The notes below the pieces were generated by a model. That model was given only the letters and a program-made list of their open reading frames with translations. It was not told the origin of the DNA and did no database searches. A stretch of DNA of 64,000 nucleotides from Micromonospora pallida (GTDB lineage: Bacteria; Actinomycetota; Actinomycetes; Mycobacteriales; Micromonosporaceae): contig NZ_FMHW01000002.1 of the NCBI RefSeq assembly GCF_900090325.1, positions 5,395,001 through 5,459,000 of the forward strand, read 5' to 3'. The position numbers and the translations under genes are program-made. Within the stretch, counting starts at the first letter, position 1. Each line of letters starts with the position of its first letter. Below are positions 8,324-17,230 of the stretch, one piece after another.

Positions 8324-9070
8324 TTGGACCTCGATCGCAGTCACGTCATCCGCGAGGGTGACCTGCGCATCCTCAACCCGTTCGACGCCGGCAAGCTGGC
8401 CACCCTCGGGCAGGCGATCCGGCTGCGCCCCGGGGCGTCCGTCCTGGACCTGTGCAGCGGCAAGGGCGAACTGCTCTGCACCTGGGCCCGGGAGTACGGG
8501 ATCCACGGCACCGGTGTGGACATCAGCACCGCCTTCACCGCCGCCGCCCGGGACCGCGCCGCCGAACTCGGGGTGGCCGACCGGGTACGGTTCGTGCACG
8601 GCGACGCCGCCGCCTACGTACCCGATGAACCGGTCGACGTGGCCGCCTGCGTCGGTGCCACCTGGATCGGCGGGGGTGTCCCCGGCACCCTGGAGATCCT
8701 GGAACGCGGCCTGAGGCCCGGCGGGATGCTGCTGGTCGGCGAGCCGTACTGGCGGCGGACGCCCCCGGACCAGGCGACCGTGCAGGGGTGCTACGCCGCC
8801 TCCCGGGACGACTTCCAGGACCTGCCGGGCCTCGTCGAGCTGTTCCAGCGGTGCGGCTGGGACCTGGTCGAGATGGTTCTCGCCGACCAGGACAGTTGGG
8901 ACCGATACGCGGCGGCGCACTGGCTCAACCTCCGCCGCTGGCTCGACGACAACCCGGACGACGACCTCGCCCCACGAATGCGCGCCGAACTGACCGAGGA
9001 CCCGGTCCGTCACGTGCGGTACGCCCGGGAGTATCTCGGCTGGGGAGTCTTCGCGCTGCTCCGCCGCTGA
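8324..9070 (+). CDS. SAM-dependent class I methyltransferase
   Basis: A 248-residue soluble protein with a TTG start; GAGGAG lies about nine bases upstream. The Rossmann methyltransferase core is clear: motif I 'VLDLCSGKGELLCTWA' (about residues 41-56), an acidic end of strand 2 ('GTGVDIS'), motif post-I 'VRFVHGDAAAY' and motif IV/V 'ACVGATWIGGG' and 'LRPGGMLLVGEPYW'. The C-terminal third is helical. This resembles small-molecule methyltransferases annotated only as methyltransferase domain 25/11; the substrate is unknown. Its neighbours are not related by pathway. Confidence 0.85.
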   Translation: MDLDRSHVIREGDLRILNPFDAGKLATLGQAIRLRPGASVLDLCSGKGELLCTWAREYGIHGTGVDISTAFTAAARDRAAELGVADRVRFVHGDAAAYVPDEPVDVAACVGATWIGGGVPGTLEILERGLRPGGMLLVGEPYWRRTPPDQATVQGCYAASRDDFQDLPGLVELFQRCGWDLVEMVLADQDSWDRYAAAHWLNLRRWLDDNPDDDLAPRMRAELTEDPVRHVRYAREYLGWGVFALLRR

Positions 9071-9145
9071 CCGCCCCGGGCACGCCGACGCACGTCCCGT
9101 CGAGTGCGCGGGCTTCGATCACCTGGCGCCGTCCCTTGTGGTCCC

Positions 9146-10228
9146 TCAGCGGCTCCGGACCGAGAGCCGGCGGGCCAGCCCGATCAGCTCGGCCCGCGCG
9201 TCGTCGACGAGCGGCGCGTCGGCGAGCGCGGTCACCGCCTCCTCGGTCCGCGCGGCGATCATTTCCTCCACCCGGCGCAGGCCGCCGGTGTCCACGATGA
9301 TTCCCCGGAGCACGTCCGCGCCGACCCGGTCCAGGTGCGGGTCACCGTGCCACCGGTCGATGGCGGCGGCCTGCGCGGTCGTGGCGACCTCTCGGGTGAG
9401 CGCCATCAGCACCGTCGCCTTGCCGGCGCGCAGGTCGCTCAGGTTGGACTTGCCGGTGTGCGTGTCGTCGCCGAAGACGCCCAGCACGTCGTCGCGGAGC
9501 TGGAACGCCTCGCCGAGCGGGACGCCGATCCGGGAGAAGAGGGCCAGCTCGGCGCTGCCGGCACCGGCCCACGCGGCCCCGATCTGGAGCGGGCGCTCCA
9601 CCGTGTAACGGGCGGACTTGTAGCGCAGGATCCGCAGGCAGTCGGCCAGTCCGGCCCCGGCGGCCTCACCCCGGACGTCGAGGTACTGCCCCATCACCGC
9701 CTCGGCGCGCATCCGCTGGAACAGCGTCCGCACCCGGGACACCCCGTCGGCACCGGCGCTGGCGAACAGTTGCTCGGACCAGACCAGGCAGAGGTCGCCC
9801 CAGAGGATCGCCATGTTCCGGCCGAACCGCTCCGCGTCCCCCCGCCAGCCCCGGCGTCGGTGCCGGTCGGCGATGCTGACGTGCAGGGTCGGCCGGCCGC
9901 GCCGGGTGTCGCTGTCGTCCATCACGTCGTCGTGGATCAGCGCGAAGGCGTGGAACAGCTCCAGCGCGGCGGCGGCGCGCACCACCTCGGGACCGGTCCC
10001 ACCGCAGGCCCGCCAGCCCAGATGACAGAAGGTCGGCCGGGTCCGCTTGCCAGCCGCGCCCAGAACGAAGGACCGGAGCAGTTCGACGTCCTCCCGCCAG
10101 TCCTCGTCGCCGGCTGTGTCGAGGTGGGCGCTGAGGAAGTCGTCGAGCACGGTGTCCACGTCCCGCCGGAGCGCCGCGACACCGGGACCGGGATACGCCG
10201 CCACGGCCGACCCGCCCACACCGTCCAT
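9146..10228 (-). CDS. Polyprenyl (GGPP/FPP-type) diphosphate synthase
   Basis: A 360-residue trans-isoprenyl diphosphate synthase that condenses IPP with allylic diphosphates. The ATG at 10228 is preferred because GGGAG lies about eight bases upstream. The first aspartate-rich motif is 'LIHDDVMDDSDTRRGRPTLH' (about residue 107). The second is 'QLRDDVLGVFGDDTHTGKSNLSDL' (about 241), where the last Asp of DDxxD is Gly followed by FGD, as in many actinobacterial IdsA enzymes. 'GAAGKRTRPTF' near residue 70 is the substrate Lys/Arg site. Chain length cannot be set from sequence alone. No carotenoid or terpene cyclase gene is adjacent, so the role may be housekeeping (menaquinone or carotenoid precursor). 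Confidence 0.9.
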   Translation of the reverse strand: MDGVGGSAVAAYPGPGVAALRRDVDTVLDDFLSAHLDTAGDEDWREDVELLRSFVLGAAGKRTRPTFCHLGWRACGGTGPEVVRAAAALELFHAFALIHDDVMDDSDTRRGRPTLHVSIADRHRRRGWRGDAERFGRNMAILWGDLCLVWSEQLFASAGADGVSRVRTLFQRMRAEAVMGQYLDVRGEAAGAGLADCLRILRYKSARYTVERPLQIGAAWAGAGSAELALFSRIGVPLGEAFQLRDDVLGVFGDDTHTGKSNLSDLRAGKATVLMALTREVATTAQAAAIDRWHGDPHLDRVGADVLRGIIVDTGGLRRVEEMIAARTEEAVTALADAPLVDDARAELIGLARRLSVRSR

Positions 10229-10569
10229 GCCTGCTCTCCCATCGTCACCGGGAACGGCTGCCGGCAGCGCCCCGACACCGGTCAGCAATAGTCGTCACAT
10301 TGACCACTACCGTTCCGCTTTTCGCTGGCCGCGGGGATTCACCGCGCGCCCCACACCACCGCGCGGTCGCCGGCGCAGCGCCGGACACCGCATTCACACA
10401 CCTTATTGCGTACGGAGCCGTCCGGGGGTACGCGATCGTGCCGCCCCCAGCCGGAAACCGGATCCTGCCGGGCGGTCACAGCCAGCGCCTTCACGCCGAA
10501 ACGCGAGGCCAGGAAATCATCGAACGCGGATCTGGATCGGAATGCTCACCACCGTCTACTGTGATCGAC
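10229..10569. other. Divergent intergenic region
   Basis: The 341 bases between the divergent polyprenyl synthase and SGNH hydrolase genes must hold both promoters. A frame running through it into the hydrolase lacks protein-like composition and would bury the signal peptide, so I treat it as non-coding. No palindrome or convincing -10/-35 pair was picked out. Confidence 0.5.
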
Positions 10570-11415
10570 GTGAATATTCTGCGTAGCCTGCTCGCCAGTC
10601 TCGCCGTCGGCGCCACCGCCGCTGCCGTCGCTCTCTCGCCGACGGCCGCCGGGGCCGCGGAGTTGCCCAGCCACGCCCGCATCGCCGCGCTCGGAGACTC
10701 GATCACCCGGGCCGCGGTCGCCGACGGCACCACCGCGAGCCAGCCGCAGAACTCGTGGTCGACCGGCACCAGCACCTCGGTCAACTCGCACCTGCGCCGG
10801 ATGCAGGCTGCCGGGGTCACGATGACCGCCGGCAACTACGCGAAGGGTGGCGCCCGCTCCGGCGACCTGCCCGGCCAGGCGACCACCGCCGCCGCCACCG
10901 GACCCGACTACGTCACCATCCTCATCGGCGGCAACGACGTCTGCGCCGCATCGACGCTGTCCGGGATGACGTCGGCCGACACGTTCGAGTCGAACGTGCG
11001 CCGCACGCTGGACATCATCAAGGCCCAGAACCCGGACGCCCGGGTCATGCTGGCGTCGGCGCCGAGCCTGATGGCGCTGTACCAGATCGGGCGGGACAAC
11101 GTGACCATCCGCACCCGGTGGAACCTGATCGGCATCTGCGAGATCATGCTGGCCGACCCGATGAACTTCTCGTCGGAGGCCAACGCGCGGCGCAGCGCGG
11201 TCGAGGCACGCGTCGACGAGTACAACCAGCGACTGGCCAAGCTCGCCGCCGAACGCGCCAACGTCTTCTACGACAACGGCGCGGTGCACAACACGCCGTT
11301 CACCAGGACGGATCTGTCCATCCTCGACGGCTTCCACCCGTCGATCGCCGGCCAGAACAAGATCGCGGCGGAGGTCTGGACGTCCGCGCTCGAGCAGGGC
11401 GTCTTCACCCCCTGA
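10570..11415 (+). CDS. Secreted SGNH/GDSL-family esterase
   Basis: A 281-residue secreted hydrolase. Starting at GTG 10570 (GTG 10561 is also in frame) puts a typical signal peptide first (NILRSLLASLAVGATAAAVALS, cut near AGAAE). The four SGNH blocks follow: block I 'IAALGDSITR' with the nucleophile Ser, block II Gly in 'AKGGARSGDL', block III 'ILIGGNDVC' and block V 'ILDGFHPSIAGQ' with the catalytic Asp and His. This subfamily (lipase/esterase acting on secreted or cell-wall esters) is common in actinomycetes. No ribosome site is evident before either start. A strong hairpin follows the gene. Confidence 0.9.
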   Translation: MNILRSLLASLAVGATAAAVALSPTAAGAAELPSHARIAALGDSITRAAVADGTTASQPQNSWSTGTSTSVNSHLRRMQAAGVTMTAGNYAKGGARSGDLPGQATTAAATGPDYVTILIGGNDVCAASTLSGMTSADTFESNVRRTLDIIKAQNPDARVMLASAPSLMALYQIGRDNVTIRTRWNLIGICEIMLADPMNFSSEANARRSAVEARVDEYNQRLAKLAAERANVFYDNGAVHNTPFTRTDLSILDGFHPSIAGQNKIAAEVWTSALEQGVFTP

Positions 11416-11441
11416 CCCGACCGACCTGATCCCGCAAGCCC

Positions 11442-11469
11442 AGCCGGCCGGTCTCCTGACCGGCCGGCT
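11442..11469 (+). terminator. Hairpin terminator after the SGNH esterase
   Basis: The arms 11442-11453 and 11458-11469 are perfect 12-base inverted repeats around a TCCT loop, 27 bases after the stop codon. A short T-poor tail follows, as is usual for intrinsic-type terminators in high-GC actinomycetes. It separates the esterase from the iron-regulated import operon. Confidence 0.7.
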
Positions 11470-11526
11470 CCAATCATTCACGCTACGGAGTTGAACGACT
11501 ACCCACTGCCGCCCTTGAGGGGTAAG

Positions 11527-11545
11527 TGAGGTTAGGATAACCTAA
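11527..11545 (+). promoter_or_regulatory. Iron box (DmdR/IdeR-type operator)
   Basis: The 19 bases match the DtxR-family consensus TTAGGTTAGGCTAACCTAA closely, with a near-perfect dyad (GGTTAG...TAACC). It ends five bases before the ATG of the siderophore ABC ATPase, so it should cover the promoter or start site. Repression by an iron-loaded DmdR/IdeR protein is expected. The short gap also suggests a leaderless or very short-leader mRNA. Confidence 0.85.
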
Positions 11546-11550
11546 CCGCC

Positions 11551-12375
11551 ATGAGTAGTCGGGACAGTCGCGCCGAGGGCCTCCAGGGCGTGGACCTGCG
11601 TCTGGGCTACCACGGCGCGACCGTGGTGCACGACGCCGCCATCACGTTGCGCCCCGGTGCCGTGACGGCCCTGGTCGGGCCGAACGGCAGCGGCAAGTCC
11701 ACGCTGCTACGCGGGCTGGCCCGACTCCACCCGCTGGAGCACGGCGAGGTGCGGCTCACCGACGGCACCTCGGCCCGGGCGCTCACCGCCCGTGAGTTCG
11801 CCCGCCGGGTAACCCTGCTGGCCCAGAGCCGCCCCACGCCCAGCGGCGTTACCGTGCGGGACGTGGTCGGCTACGGCCGGCACCCGTACCGGGGACGTTG
11901 GCGGGCCGGCGACCCCGACGGCCCGGCCATGATCGACCGGGCCATGGCGACCACCGGCGTGACCGCGATGGCGGACCGGCCGGTTGACGAACTCTCCGGC
12001 GGCGAGTTGCAGCGGGTCTGGCTGGCCACCTGCCTGGCCCAGGACACCGGGGTGCTGCTGCTCGACGAGCCGACCACCTTCCTCGACCTCCGCTACCAGG
12101 TCGAGATCCTCGACCTGATGCGGGACCTCGCCGACGACCACGACGTCGCGGTCGGGGTCGTCCTGCACGACCTGAACCAGGCCGCCGCCGTCGCCGACGA
12201 GGTGGTGCTCCTGCACGGCGGACGCGTCCGGGCCACCGGCGCCCCGAACGACGTCCTCACCGAGCAGGCCCTGACCGAGACGTACGGCATCCGCATCGAG
12301 GTGACCGTCGACCCGGTCAACGGGATCCTCACCACCCGACCCGTCGGCCGGCACTCGACCCGGGCCCTCGCCTGA
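11551..12375 (+). CDS. Ferric-siderophore ABC transporter ATP-binding protein
   Basis: A 274-residue ATPase of the FecE/FepC class. Walker A 'GPNGSGKST' (about 45-53), Q-loop 'LLAQ', signature 'LSGGELQR' (about 150), Walker B 'VLLLDEPT' and switch 'LHDLNQA' are all intact. The ATG at 11551 follows directly after the iron box, with no room for a normal leader. It is the first gene of a four-gene unit (ATPase, binding lipoprotein, fused permease, siderophore-interacting reductase). Transport of a hydroxamate siderophore is inferred from the des genes 8 kb away. Confidence 0.93.
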   Translation: MSSRDSRAEGLQGVDLRLGYHGATVVHDAAITLRPGAVTALVGPNGSGKSTLLRGLARLHPLEHGEVRLTDGTSARALTAREFARRVTLLAQSRPTPSGVTVRDVVGYGRHPYRGRWRAGDPDGPAMIDRAMATTGVTAMADRPVDELSGGELQRVWLATCLAQDTGVLLLDEPTTFLDLRYQVEILDLMRDLADDHDVAVGVVLHDLNQAAAVADEVVLLHGGRVRATGAPNDVLTEQALTETYGIRIEVTVDPVNGILTTRPVGRHSTRALA

Positions 12376-12404
12376 CCCGCCCATCACGAGCAGAAAAGAC
12401 CGTC

Positions 12405-13391
12405 ATGATGCGTACCCGCGCGACCCTCCTGGTCGCCGCCGTCGCCGCGCTGGCACTGAGCGCCTGCGGCACCACCGAAGACCCGGCCGCGAGCCCCGCC
12501 CCCGCCGACACCGCGGCCAGCGGTCCGGTCACCGTCACCGACAGCCGGGGCAAGGCCGTCACCCTCAAGGCGCCGGCCACCAAGGTCGTCGCGCTGGAGT
12601 GGGCCGAGGCCGAGACGCTGGTCTCCCTCGGTGTCATGCCGGTCGGCGTGGCCGACACCAAGGCGTACGCCACCTGGGTCGGCGCCGCCAAGCTCGACCC
12701 GAGCGTCACGGACGTCGGCACCCGGGCCGAGCCGAGCGTCGACGCGATCGTCGCGTTGCAGCCCGAGCTGGTGGTGATGGAGGCCGAGCGGGGCGCCACC
12801 CTGGTCGACCAGTTGGAGAAGTACGTGCCGGTGCTGGTCACCAAGGGCAGCGACGCCAAGGACAACCTCGGCCGGATGCGGTCGGACGTCACCATGATCG
12901 CTCAGGCGACCGGCCGGACCGCCGAGGGCGAGAAGCTGCTCGCCGACTTCGACGCCGCGCTCGCCGACGCCAAGAAGAAGATCGCCGACGCCGGGGCCGC
13001 CGGGAAGCAGTTCGCCGTCGCCGACGGCTGGAAGGACGGCAGCAACGTCACCATCCGGATGTTCGGTCAGGGCGCGTTCGTCTCCCAGATCGGCATCCAG
13101 CTCGGACTGAAGAACGCCTGGACCGGCGAGGTAGACGAGATGTGGGGGCTGGGCCAGACCGACGTCGAGGGGCTGACCGTCCTCAAGGGTCAGGACCTGA
13201 CCTTCCTCTACAACGCCTCGGACGGCGACGACGTCTTCAAGACGGGCCTGGCCGGCAACGCGATCTGGAAGTCGCTGTCCTTCGTACAGCAGAACAAGCT
13301 GCACCGGATGCCCGACGGCATCTGGACCTTCGGTGGTCCGCTCTCCGGCAAGCAGTACATCGACGAGTTCGTCAAGGTCTACGCGGCTTGA
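12405..13391 (+). CDS. Siderophore-binding lipoprotein of the ABC importer
   Basis: A 328-residue extracellular binding protein. A lipoprotein signal ends in lipobox 'LALSAC' with the lipidated Cys near residue 22, followed by a Ser/Pro/Ala spacer. The rest is a class III (FhuD/FecB-type, Peripla_BP_2) fold: 'RGKAVTLKAPATKVVALEWAEAE', 'VGTRAEPSVDAIVALQPELVVM', 'ATGRTAEGEKLLADFDAAL'. It delivers ferric siderophore to the permease encoded next. In Streptomyces the equivalent next to the des genes is DesE; orthology here is plausible but not proven. Confidence 0.93.
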   Translation: MMRTRATLLVAAVAALALSACGTTEDPAASPAPADTAASGPVTVTDSRGKAVTLKAPATKVVALEWAEAETLVSLGVMPVGVADTKAYATWVGAAKLDPSVTDVGTRAEPSVDAIVALQPELVVMEAERGATLVDQLEKYVPVLVTKGSDAKDNLGRMRSDVTMIAQATGRTAEGEKLLADFDAALADAKKKIADAGAAGKQFAVADGWKDGSNVTIRMFGQGAFVSQIGIQLGLKNAWTGEVDEMWGLGQTDVEGLTVLKGQDLTFLYNASDGDDVFKTGLAGNAIWKSLSFVQQNKLHRMPDGIWTFGGPLSGKQYIDEFVKVYAA

Positions 13392-15496
13392 GCCAGCTCA
13401 GCGCACCCGTCCGGTCGGGGGCGGCCACCGGCCCGGCTCCGACCGGACCGCTCGCCCCCGCCCGGGTCGTCACCGCCTTCGTCGTCGCCACCGCCCTGCT
13501 CCTGGTGGTCACGGCGGTGCACCTCACCCAGGGCACCTCCAGCGTCGGCGCGCTCGACCTGCTGCGCCTGCTCACCGGGTCGGACGACGAGGCGGCCCGG
13601 GTGCTGGTCGCCTCCCGGCTCCCCCGGATGCTCGCCGGACTGGCCGTCGGCGTCGCGCTCGGCTTCGCCGGAGCCGCCCTCCAGTCGCTGGCCCGCAACC
13701 CGCTGGCCTCCCCGGACACCCTCGCGGTCAACGCCGGCGCGCACCTGGCGATCGTCGGTGCGGCGGCGTTCGGCATCTCCCTGCCCGCCCTGTCCTCCGG
13801 CGTACTGGCCTTCCTGGGCGGACTTGCGGCAGCCGGGCTGGTGATGGCGCTGGCCACCGGCGGGCATGCCGGCACGACCCGGCTGATCCTCGCCGGCTCG
13901 GCCACCGCGCTCGCCCTGAACTCGTTCACCATGCTGCTGATGCTCCTGTTCGAGCAGGCCACCATCGGCCTGTTCGCCTGGGGCAACGGCTCGCTGGTGC
14001 AGGCCGACCTGACGGCGTTCACGCAGCTCGCCCCGGTGATCGGGATCGCTACCGCGCTGCTGGTGGCGCTCGGGCACCGGATGGACGTACTCGCCCTCGG
14101 CGACGACACCGCCACCGTGCTCGGGCTGGACGTCCGGCGTACCCGGCTCGTGATGGTCCTCCTGGCCGTCCTGCTCTCCGCCGCCGCAGTGACCCTCGCC
14201 GGGCCGATCGGCTTCGTCGGGCTCTGCGCGCCGGTGATCGTCCGGCTACTCGGCCGGATGGTGCCCGGGGTGCACCGGCACCGGGTCCTGCTGCCGCTCT
14301 CCGGCATCGTCGGCGTGCTCATCGTGCTCGGCTCCGACGTGCTGCTGCGGGCCGTGCTCGGCGCTCAGGCCGGCGTGGAGGTGCCGACCGGGGTGGTCAC
14401 CACCCTCTTCGGCGCGGTGCTGATGATCTGGCTGGCCCGCCGCTACCGGGACGCCGGCCCCACCCGCCGGCCGCCGGGTGGGCACGCGGCCGTCCGCTCC
14501 CGTGCCTTCCACCTCGGCGTGGTCACCACCGCCGCCGCGGTGACGGTCGGCGCGGTGGTGCTCGGCATCCTCGCCGGGGACACCTGGGTCCTCCTCGGCG
14601 ACGTGGTCAACTGGGTGCAGGGGCGCACCGGTCCGGCGTACACCTTCGTGCTGGACCAGCGTTGGCCCCGGGTCGTGGCGGCCCTGCTGGCCGGCGCGGC
14701 GCTCGCGGTCGCCGGCACCACCGTGCAGGCGGTCTGCCGCAACCCGCTCGCCGAGCCGGGCATCCTGGGCATCACCGGCGGGGCCGGCATCGGCGCGGTC
14801 GCGCTGCTGACCTTCGTCCCGCTGGCCGGCGTCGCGGCCATCTCCGGTGCGGCCGGGCTCGGCGCGATCCTGGCGTTCGCGCTGGTCTACGGCCTGGCCC
14901 GGTACGGCGGCCTGAGTTCAGACCGGCTGGTGCTGATCGGCTTCGGGGTCTGGCAGGGCGGCACCGCCGTCATCACCTTCATCATTGTCAGCTCCGACCC
15001 GTGGAACACCGGCAAGGCGCTGACCTGGCTCTCCGGCTCCACCTACGGCCGCACCGCCCCGCAGGTGCTGCCGGTGGCGATCGCCCTGCTGCTCAGCATC
15101 CCGGCCGTCGTCGCGGCCCGCCGCGAACTCGACCTGCTCACCCTGGACGATGACACCCCCCGGGTGCTCGGTGTCCCACTGGAACGTACCCGCCTGCTCG
15201 CCCTCGGCGCGGCGGCGCTGCTCACCTCGACCGCCGTCAGCGCGGTCGGCGTGATCGGTTTCGTCGGGCTGGTCGCCCCGCACGCCGCGCGGGCCCTGGT
15301 CGGCGGCCGGCACGCCCGGGTGCTGCCGGTCGCCATATTGCTCGGCGCGGCACTGGTCAGCCTCGCCGACACCCTCGGGCGCACGGTCATCGCCCCCGCC
15401 CAGGTCCCCGCTGGCCTGGTCACCGCCATGATCGGCACCCCGTACTTCGTCTGGCTGCTGTGGCGCTCGCGCGGCACGGCGACCGCCCCCCGATGA
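13388..15496 (+). CDS. Fused FecCD-type siderophore permease (two permease domains)
   Basis: A 702-residue integral membrane protein in which two FecCD (BtuC-like) permeases are joined, as in FhuB. The first half ends about residue 345 and the second starts about 375. Each has the conserved early motif ('VASRLPRMLAGLAVGVALGFAGAALQ'/'QRWPRVVAALLAGAALAVAGTTVQ') and the later 'GPIGFVGLCAPVIVRLL'/'GVIGFVGLVAPHAARAL' segment that contacts the ATPase. The start is TTG 13388, in a four-base TTGA overlap with the lipoprotein stop. One chain would give the whole transmembrane pore. Confidence 0.92.
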   Translation: MSQLSAPVRSGAATGPAPTGPLAPARVVTAFVVATALLLVVTAVHLTQGTSSVGALDLLRLLTGSDDEAARVLVASRLPRMLAGLAVGVALGFAGAALQSLARNPLASPDTLAVNAGAHLAIVGAAAFGISLPALSSGVLAFLGGLAAAGLVMALATGGHAGTTRLILAGSATALALNSFTMLLMLLFEQATIGLFAWGNGSLVQADLTAFTQLAPVIGIATALLVALGHRMDVLALGDDTATVLGLDVRRTRLVMVLLAVLLSAAAVTLAGPIGFVGLCAPVIVRLLGRMVPGVHRHRVLLPLSGIVGVLIVLGSDVLLRAVLGAQAGVEVPTGVVTTLFGAVLMIWLARRYRDAGPTRRPPGGHAAVRSRAFHLGVVTTAAAVTVGAVVLGILAGDTWVLLGDVVNWVQGRTGPAYTFVLDQRWPRVVAALLAGAALAVAGTTVQAVCRNPLAEPGILGITGGAGIGAVALLTFVPLAGVAAISGAAGLGAILAFALVYGLARYGGLSSDRLVLIGFGVWQGGTAVITFIIVSSDPWNTGKALTWLSGSTYGRTAPQVLPVAIALLLSIPAVVAARRELDLLTLDDDTPRVLGVPLERTRLLALGAAALLTSTAVSAVGVIGFVGLVAPHAARALVGGRHARVLPVAILLGAALVSLADTLGRTVIAPAQVPAGLVTAMIGTPYFVWLLWRSRGTATAPR

Positions 15497-15557
15497 GTTC
15501 CCGACCAGCGGCCCGGCAGGCGTGCCGGGCCACCAGACACCGATAAGGAAGGCCGCC

Positions 15558-16520
15558 ATGCCGAGCACCCTCTCCGTCGCGCCCTGGCGCGTCTTCGCCG
15601 TCGAGGTCCGGGCACTGCGCCGGCTCAGCCCGTCGTTCCTGCGCGTCACCTTCACCGGCCCGGACCTGGACCGGTTCGCCGACAACGGGTACGACCAGCG
15701 AATCAAGGTGGCACTACCGCGTACCGGCGAGCTGGCGGCCGAACTGCCGGACGGTCCCGACTGGTACCAGCAGTGGCGGGCGCAGCCAGAGGAGACGCGT
15801 TGCCCGATCCGTACGTACACGGTCCGGGCGGTCCGGCCGGACGCCCAGGAGGTGGACGTCGACCTGGTGCTGCACGGCGACGGCGGTCCGGCCACCCGGT
15901 GGGCGCGACGGGCCCGGCTCGGCGACCGGCTCGCCCTGGTCGGCCCGGACGTCGGCTACGACGGGGTGCACGGCGGCATCGAGTTCCGGCCCCCGACGGT
16001 CGGGACGCTGCTGCTCGCCGGGGACGAGACCGCCGCACCGGCAATCTGCGCCATCCTGGAGCGGCTGTCGGCCGACGCCCGGGGCCACGCGCTGATCGAG
16101 GTACCGGAGGCCGGCGACACCCTGCCGGTGACCGCACCGCCGGGGATGACTGTGACCTGGCTGCCCCGGATCGGCGCGGCCCACGGCAGCCGGCTCACCC
16201 CGACCGTGGCGACACTCGCCGGAGAACTGCTCCCCGCCGCCCTGCCCGCCCTGACCCTGGCCAGCGGAGGAACCCCGACGGTCGACTCCCTGGCCGACGC
16301 GATGGCTGCGACGGTCGGCTCCTTGGCCGACGTGGACGTGGACCGGGATGTCCTCTGGGAGGTGCCGGACGTGGCCCCCACCGCCCCGCTCTACGCCTGG
16401 CTGGCCGGGGAGGCGGCGGTGATCCGGGGGCTGCGCCGGCACCTGGTCGCCGAACGAGGGCTCGACCGGAGCGCGGTGGCCTTCATGGGCTACTGGCGAC
16501 TGGGCCGCACCGCCGACTGA
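15558..16520 (+). CDS. Siderophore-interacting FAD-binding reductase (SIP family)
   Basis: A 320-residue flavoprotein of the SIP/ViuB family, which reduces ferric siderophore in the cytoplasm to release Fe(II). The ATG at 15558 has GGAAGG eight bases upstream. The FAD-binding barrel (about 10-140) shows 'RIKVALP' and 'RTYTVRAVRPDAQEVDVDLVLHG', and the C-terminal SIP domain shows 'LLLAGDETAAPAICAILERL' and ends 'VAFMGYWRLGR'. It is the last gene of the import unit. It corresponds to DesF in Streptomyces by role and neighbourhood. Confidence 0.92.
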   Translation: MPSTLSVAPWRVFAVEVRALRRLSPSFLRVTFTGPDLDRFADNGYDQRIKVALPRTGELAAELPDGPDWYQQWRAQPEETRCPIRTYTVRAVRPDAQEVDVDLVLHGDGGPATRWARRARLGDRLALVGPDVGYDGVHGGIEFRPPTVGTLLLAGDETAAPAICAILERLSADARGHALIEVPEAGDTLPVTAPPGMTVTWLPRIGAAHGSRLTPTVATLAGELLPAALPALTLASGGTPTVDSLADAMAATVGSLADVDVDRDVLWEVPDVAPTAPLYAWLAGEAAVIRGLRRHLVAERGLDRSAVAFMGYWRLGRTAD

Positions 16521-16672
16521 CCAGCCCCCGCCAGCCCGCCACGTCGACCGCCCCGCCGGCCCCACCCCGCGTTGATCCACTCCGGTTCGGCGATACTGCG
16601 CCTTCCTCAGGCTGGGACACCGCACTATCGGCGAAACGGAGGCTCACCTGGCGAGCCCCCAGCCGGGGGCGG

Positions 16673-17230
16673 TCAGGGGGCGGGACGGTCGAGGAAGAGG
16701 AGTTGGGCGCGTTTCTCGGGCAGGTCGATCTGCGGCCCGAGGACGAAGCCCGCGCGAACCAACCGGGCGATGGCCCGGTCGTTGCGGGCGTCGGGTTCGG
16801 CCACGATCCGCCGCCGGGACCGGTCGGCCAGTACGAAGTCGAGGAACGCGCCGAGCACGGTGCCGGTGAAACCGGGCTCGACCCCGCCGTCCGGCGGGCC
16901 GACCATCAGGTGGATGCCGAAGTCGCCCGGCTGCACGTCGTAGCACTCGCCCACCGGGTCGGCCGCCGGCTCGTACGTCTGGAAGAGCCCGACCGGGCGG
17001 CCGTCCCGGTGGATCAGGTACGCGTGGTGGGTGGCGAGCGAGTCCAGGTAGGCGTAGATCTCCTGGACCCGCTCCCGGCTGGCGTCCCGCATGCCCCAGA
17101 AGCGGGACCGTTCCCGGGTGACCCAGTCGTGGATCAGGCCGGCGTCGGTGACCGGGTCGACGGGACGGATGGCCACCTCCCCGAAGCCGTCGACCTGCCG
17201 CTGCCAGACCGGGTCAGGGGGTTTGGTCAT
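16673..17230 (-). CDS. IucB/MbtK-like GNAT acyltransferase, extra siderophore gene
   Basis: A 185-residue GNAT-fold acyltransferase of the siderophore (RhbD/AlcB, IucB) type. ATG 17230 follows GAGGAGCGAA. Matching landmarks with DesC (22367) are clear: 'VAIRPVDPVTDAGLIHDWVT', 'FGIHLMVGPPDGGVEPGFTG', 'RRIVAEPDARNDRAIARLVRAGFVLG'. So the island holds two paralogous acyltransferases. The gene overlaps the Ntn-hydrolase gene by 17 bases and is probably co-transcribed from the iron box at 19298. I recall similar extra genes in published Micromonosporaceae des loci, but cannot check names. A role in attaching or exchanging an acyl group on the siderophore is inference. Confidence 0.85.
   Translation of the reverse strand: MTKPPDPVWQRQVDGFGEVAIRPVDPVTDAGLIHDWVTRERSRFWGMRDASRERVQEIYAYLDSLATHHAYLIHRDGRPVGLFQTYEPAADPVGECYDVQPGDFGIHLMVGPPDGGVEPGFTGTVLGAFLDFVLADRSRRRIVAEPDARNDRAIARLVRAGFVLGPQIDLPEKRAQLLFLDRPAP

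Noticed and set aside
10300..10569. Long N-terminal extension of the SGNH esterase
   Set aside because: The extension has no ribosome site and would place the signal peptide in mid-protein.
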